Shown here piece after piece: positions 62,088 to 64,000 of a stretch of 64,000 nt of DNA; position 1 is the first letter of the stretch, and each line of letters begins with the position of its first letter. The notes beneath the pieces are model-generated. The model saw only the letters and a list, made by a program, of their open reading frames with translations, had not been told where the DNA came from and did no database searches. The stretch is from NCBI RefSeq assembly GCF_002257695.2, contig NZ_CP155571.1. One strand, 5' to 3'. This DNA is from Sporomusa acidovorans. GTDB lineage: Bacteria; Bacillota; Negativicutes; Sporomusales; Sporomusaceae. The translations under genes and the position numbers were made by a program.

Positions 62088-62110
62088 TTTGTGTTATTTG
62101 CTAAATAACG

Positions 62111-62241
62111 TTCTCAAAAGAAATCAGTATTTCTTTAAATGATGCAGTTGGCTCCTAGGGAAGCGATAGAGGTAAATACTGCGAGATAGTTGATAATACA
62201 GGCTTTGGATCAGGTTGGGATAGGTTGGCATACATTTTGCA
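62111..62241 (+). promoter_or_regulatory. Sigma-54 promoter with upstream element, enzyme operon 2
   Basis: TGGCATACATTTTGCA at 62226-62241. The upstream element at 62111-62206 contains CAGTATTT and its exact complement AAATACTG about 45 bases later, and shares TTCTCAAAAGAAATCAGTAT with the other two sites. The bases between differ from copy 1. Confidence 0.9.
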
Positions 62242-62357
62242 ATATAGAAGAGCGGTTACAAAAAATACCCTTACTTGAAATTAGTGGAGCGGAATAAGCG
62301 AAGGGAAAGTTTGCGGTAGGACAGATGTAACCAAGAAGTACTTAAGGAGGGGAAAGC

Positions 62358-64000
62358 ATGTCAGAAGAGTTTAACAAGGAGCTTTACAAAACAGCAGCCC
62401 GTTGGCAAGAAGGGGAATATGAAGTAACACGTACTGCGGTATGGACTGCACCCGGGTGCCATTGCAGCTGCGGCGTACTTTTGTACACTAAAGATGGCAA
62501 GCTGGAAAAGATTGAGGGTGACCCCAATTCACCGGTTAATCGTGGCAGATTGTGCTTGCGTTGCATCAACATGGTTGAGCAGGTGTACAGCCCTGAACGT
62601 CTAAAATGGCCGCTCAAAAGAGTTGGTGAAAGAGGCGAAAATAAGTGGGAACGTATAACTTGGGATGAAGCCTATAAGCTAATCGAAGAAAAATACTACG
62701 AACTCAAGAAAAACTATGGTGAGCAAACCATCGTTACCCTAGTTGGTACAGGCCGCAATGCTATGTGGCAGCCAGCTGTCATTACCCGTACTATTTTTGG
62801 CAGCCCGAACGTTTCCTTCGGATTCCTCAGTGCGGACTCTTGCTACCAGCCCCGGATGACTGCCAATCTGATCAAAGCCGGTGACTGCCTGATTGCAGAC
62901 TGTTCACAGACCCACCCGCTGCGTGAAGCTCGTCCTGAATGGCAAAAACCAGAGGTAATTCTTGTTTGGGGCAATAACCCGCTTGTATCCAATGGAGACG
63001 GGTTCCTTGGCCACTGGATTGTTGACATGATGAAATTAGGGACAAAATTGATCGTTGTTGACCCTGCTTTGACCTGGTTGGCAGCCAGAGCCGAGTTATG
63101 GCTTAAGATTCGTCCGGGAACCGATGCTGCCCTTGCTCTTGGAATTCTCAATGTAGTAATTAACGAAAAACTTTATGATAAAGAGTTTGTTGAAAATTGG
63201 ACATACGGTTTTGATGAGCTAGTTGAAAGAGTACAAGAATATCCGGTAGAAAAAGTGTCGGAAATTACCTGGATTCCGAAAGAACAGATTATCCAAGCCG
63301 CCCGTATGTATGCAAACGCCAAAAACGGCGCTATTCAATGGGGGCTGGCCATTGATATGCAAATGGCGGCAATGGAAGCTTCCTGCTTGATCACCGACCT
63401 GATGGCGATCACTGGCAACATTGACGTTCCCGGTGGTATGGTTTTACAACGCTATGCCTACAATCGTGGTAAAAAGTATGGCAGTGGCTTGGAAAACATC
63501 CCCGAAGAAATGCTTTTGAAACGGATCGGAACTTATGAGTCCCCCATCCATGAATCTGGTTATACACCGTTTATCCCGCCGGATAAACTTTTAGAAACAC
63601 TGGAAAGCGGCAAGCCATACCCGGTGCAAATGCTGTGGATGCAAGGGACCAACCCCATTACCAATATGGCTGGTGAAGCTCCTCGTGTATATGCCGCTAT
63701 GAAAAAAGTTCCTTTCAACGTAGTAGTCGACCTATTCATGACGCCGACAGCGGTTGCCTGTGCCGACTTGGTATTGCCGGTTGCCATGAGTGTTGAGCGT
63801 AATAGCTTCAGATCGTGGTGGACACCGTTACGCGCACTGACGAAAGCCGCTGACAGATACGAAGATACTAAAACGGATGAAGAGATTGTTCTTGATCTTG
63901 GTAAACGGATTCGGCCCGACCGGTTCGAACAATACAATACCGCCGAAGACTTCCTGGATGACTTCCTGAAAGATGACGAAGGCGTCGATTATGACTTTAA
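62358..64000 (+). CDS. Molybdopterin-dependent oxidoreductase (copy 2, cut by the window end)
   Basis: The first ~547 codons are visible and match copy 1 at a constant offset of 4,624 bases with no indel and no difference I could find, from the -24 box at 62225 onward. All Fe-S and metal-ligand residues are therefore the same. Same ribosome site. Beyond the window a second ferredoxin, zinc-ribbon and transporter set may follow; this cannot be seen. Identity at this level means recent duplication or ongoing gene conversion. Confidence 0.93.
   Translation, partial: MSEEFNKELYKTAARWQEGEYEVTRTAVWTAPGCHCSCGVLLYTKDGKLEKIEGDPNSPVNRGRLCLRCINMVEQVYSPERLKWPLKRVGERGENKWERITWDEAYKLIEEKYYELKKNYGEQTIVTLVGTGRNAMWQPAVITRTIFGSPNVSFGFLSADSCYQPRMTANLIKAGDCLIADCSQTHPLREARPEWQKPEVILVWGNNPLVSNGDGFLGHWIVDMMKLGTKLIVVDPALTWLAARAELWLKIRPGTDAALALGILNVVINEKLYDKEFVENWTYGFDELVERVQEYPVEKVSEITWIPKEQIIQAARMYANAKNGAIQWGLAIDMQMAAMEASCLITDLMAITGNIDVPGGMVLQRYAYNRGKKYGSGLENIPEEMLLKRIGTYESPIHESGYTPFIPPDKLLETLESGKPYPVQMLWMQGTNPITNMAGEAPRVYAAMKKVPFNVVVDLFMTPTAVACADLVLPVAMSVERNSFRSWWTPLRALTKAADRYEDTKTDEEIVLDLGKRIRPDRFEQYNTAEDFLDDFLKDDEGVDYDF

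Noticed and set aside
62225..64000. Second enzyme copy as an assembly artefact
   Set aside because: The upstream 100 bases differ from copy 1 while keeping the same motif skeleton, and a distinct gene (transporter) lies between, so a true tandem copy is more likely; long reads would settle it.

Overview
The window looks like a chromosomal segment of an anaerobic, spore-forming-lineage Negativicute, most likely Sporomusaceae (Sporomusa/Pelosinus-like). This rests on the 16S sequence read by eye, moderate GC, corrinoid genes, a 2-hydroxyacyl-CoA dehydratase-type activase, chemoreceptors and sigma-54-driven molybdoenzyme genes. I ran no database search, so the genus is an inference.

Layout. 0-6.6 kb: the 3' end of a nitrogenase component-1-like gene, a FecCD-type permease, an ABC ATPase with an extra C-terminal domain, a small Cys-rich protein and a corrinoid adenosyltransferase, which together look like a metal-chelate or corrinoid uptake and activation operon. 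Facing it is an SbmA/BacA-like ABC protein, and then a TIM-barrel protein. 6.9-10.6 kb: an RsbW/RsbV/RsbU-type partner-switching module plus a chemoreceptor. 10.7-24.7 kb: two rRNA operons with the unusual order 16S-tRNA-5S-23S, separated by an activase gene and tRNA-Pro. They carry striking heptad CGANNNN repeat arrays, one of them inside a 16S gene. 24.9-35.3 kb: ordinary chromosomal genes (EamA transporter, CrcB with a probable ATC start, permease, phosphofructokinase, a transmembrane-free chemoreceptor with a C-terminal Cache-like sensor, cupin, asparagine synthase, ankyrin membrane protein) and two tRNAs.

35.28-52.43 kb: a 17-kb integrated phage-derived element bounded by 120-bp direct repeats at a tRNA-Lys gene. 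It carries a tyrosine integrase, an excisionase-like protein, DNA-binding proteins, a CHC2/TOPRIM/DUF3987-type primase-helicase, many small ORFs, a broken tail tape-measure gene next to an apparent deletion scar, a secreted cargo protein, a complete ISAs1-family insertion with a 10-bp target duplication, and a Cro/CI-type repressor. It has lost most structural genes and looks like a defective prophage or satellite.

52.5-64 kb: the most interesting catabolic or respiratory locus. Two closely similar AcoR-type sigma-54 activators (GAF-PAS-AAA+-Fis HTH) precede a molybdopterin enzyme gene, a two-cluster ferredoxin subunit, a tiny zinc-ribbon protein and an MFS transporter. A second copy of the molybdoenzyme gene follows and runs off the window. 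Three -24/-12 promoters, each with a conserved upstream element, lie before activator 2, enzyme copy 1 and enzyme copy 2. The two enzyme copies appear identical at a constant 4,624-bp offset, and identity begins at the -24 box. The enzyme belongs to the DMSO-reductase superfamily, in a branch that by eye resembles acetylene hydratase, transhydroxylase and catechol dehydroxylase; its substrate cannot be read from sequence.
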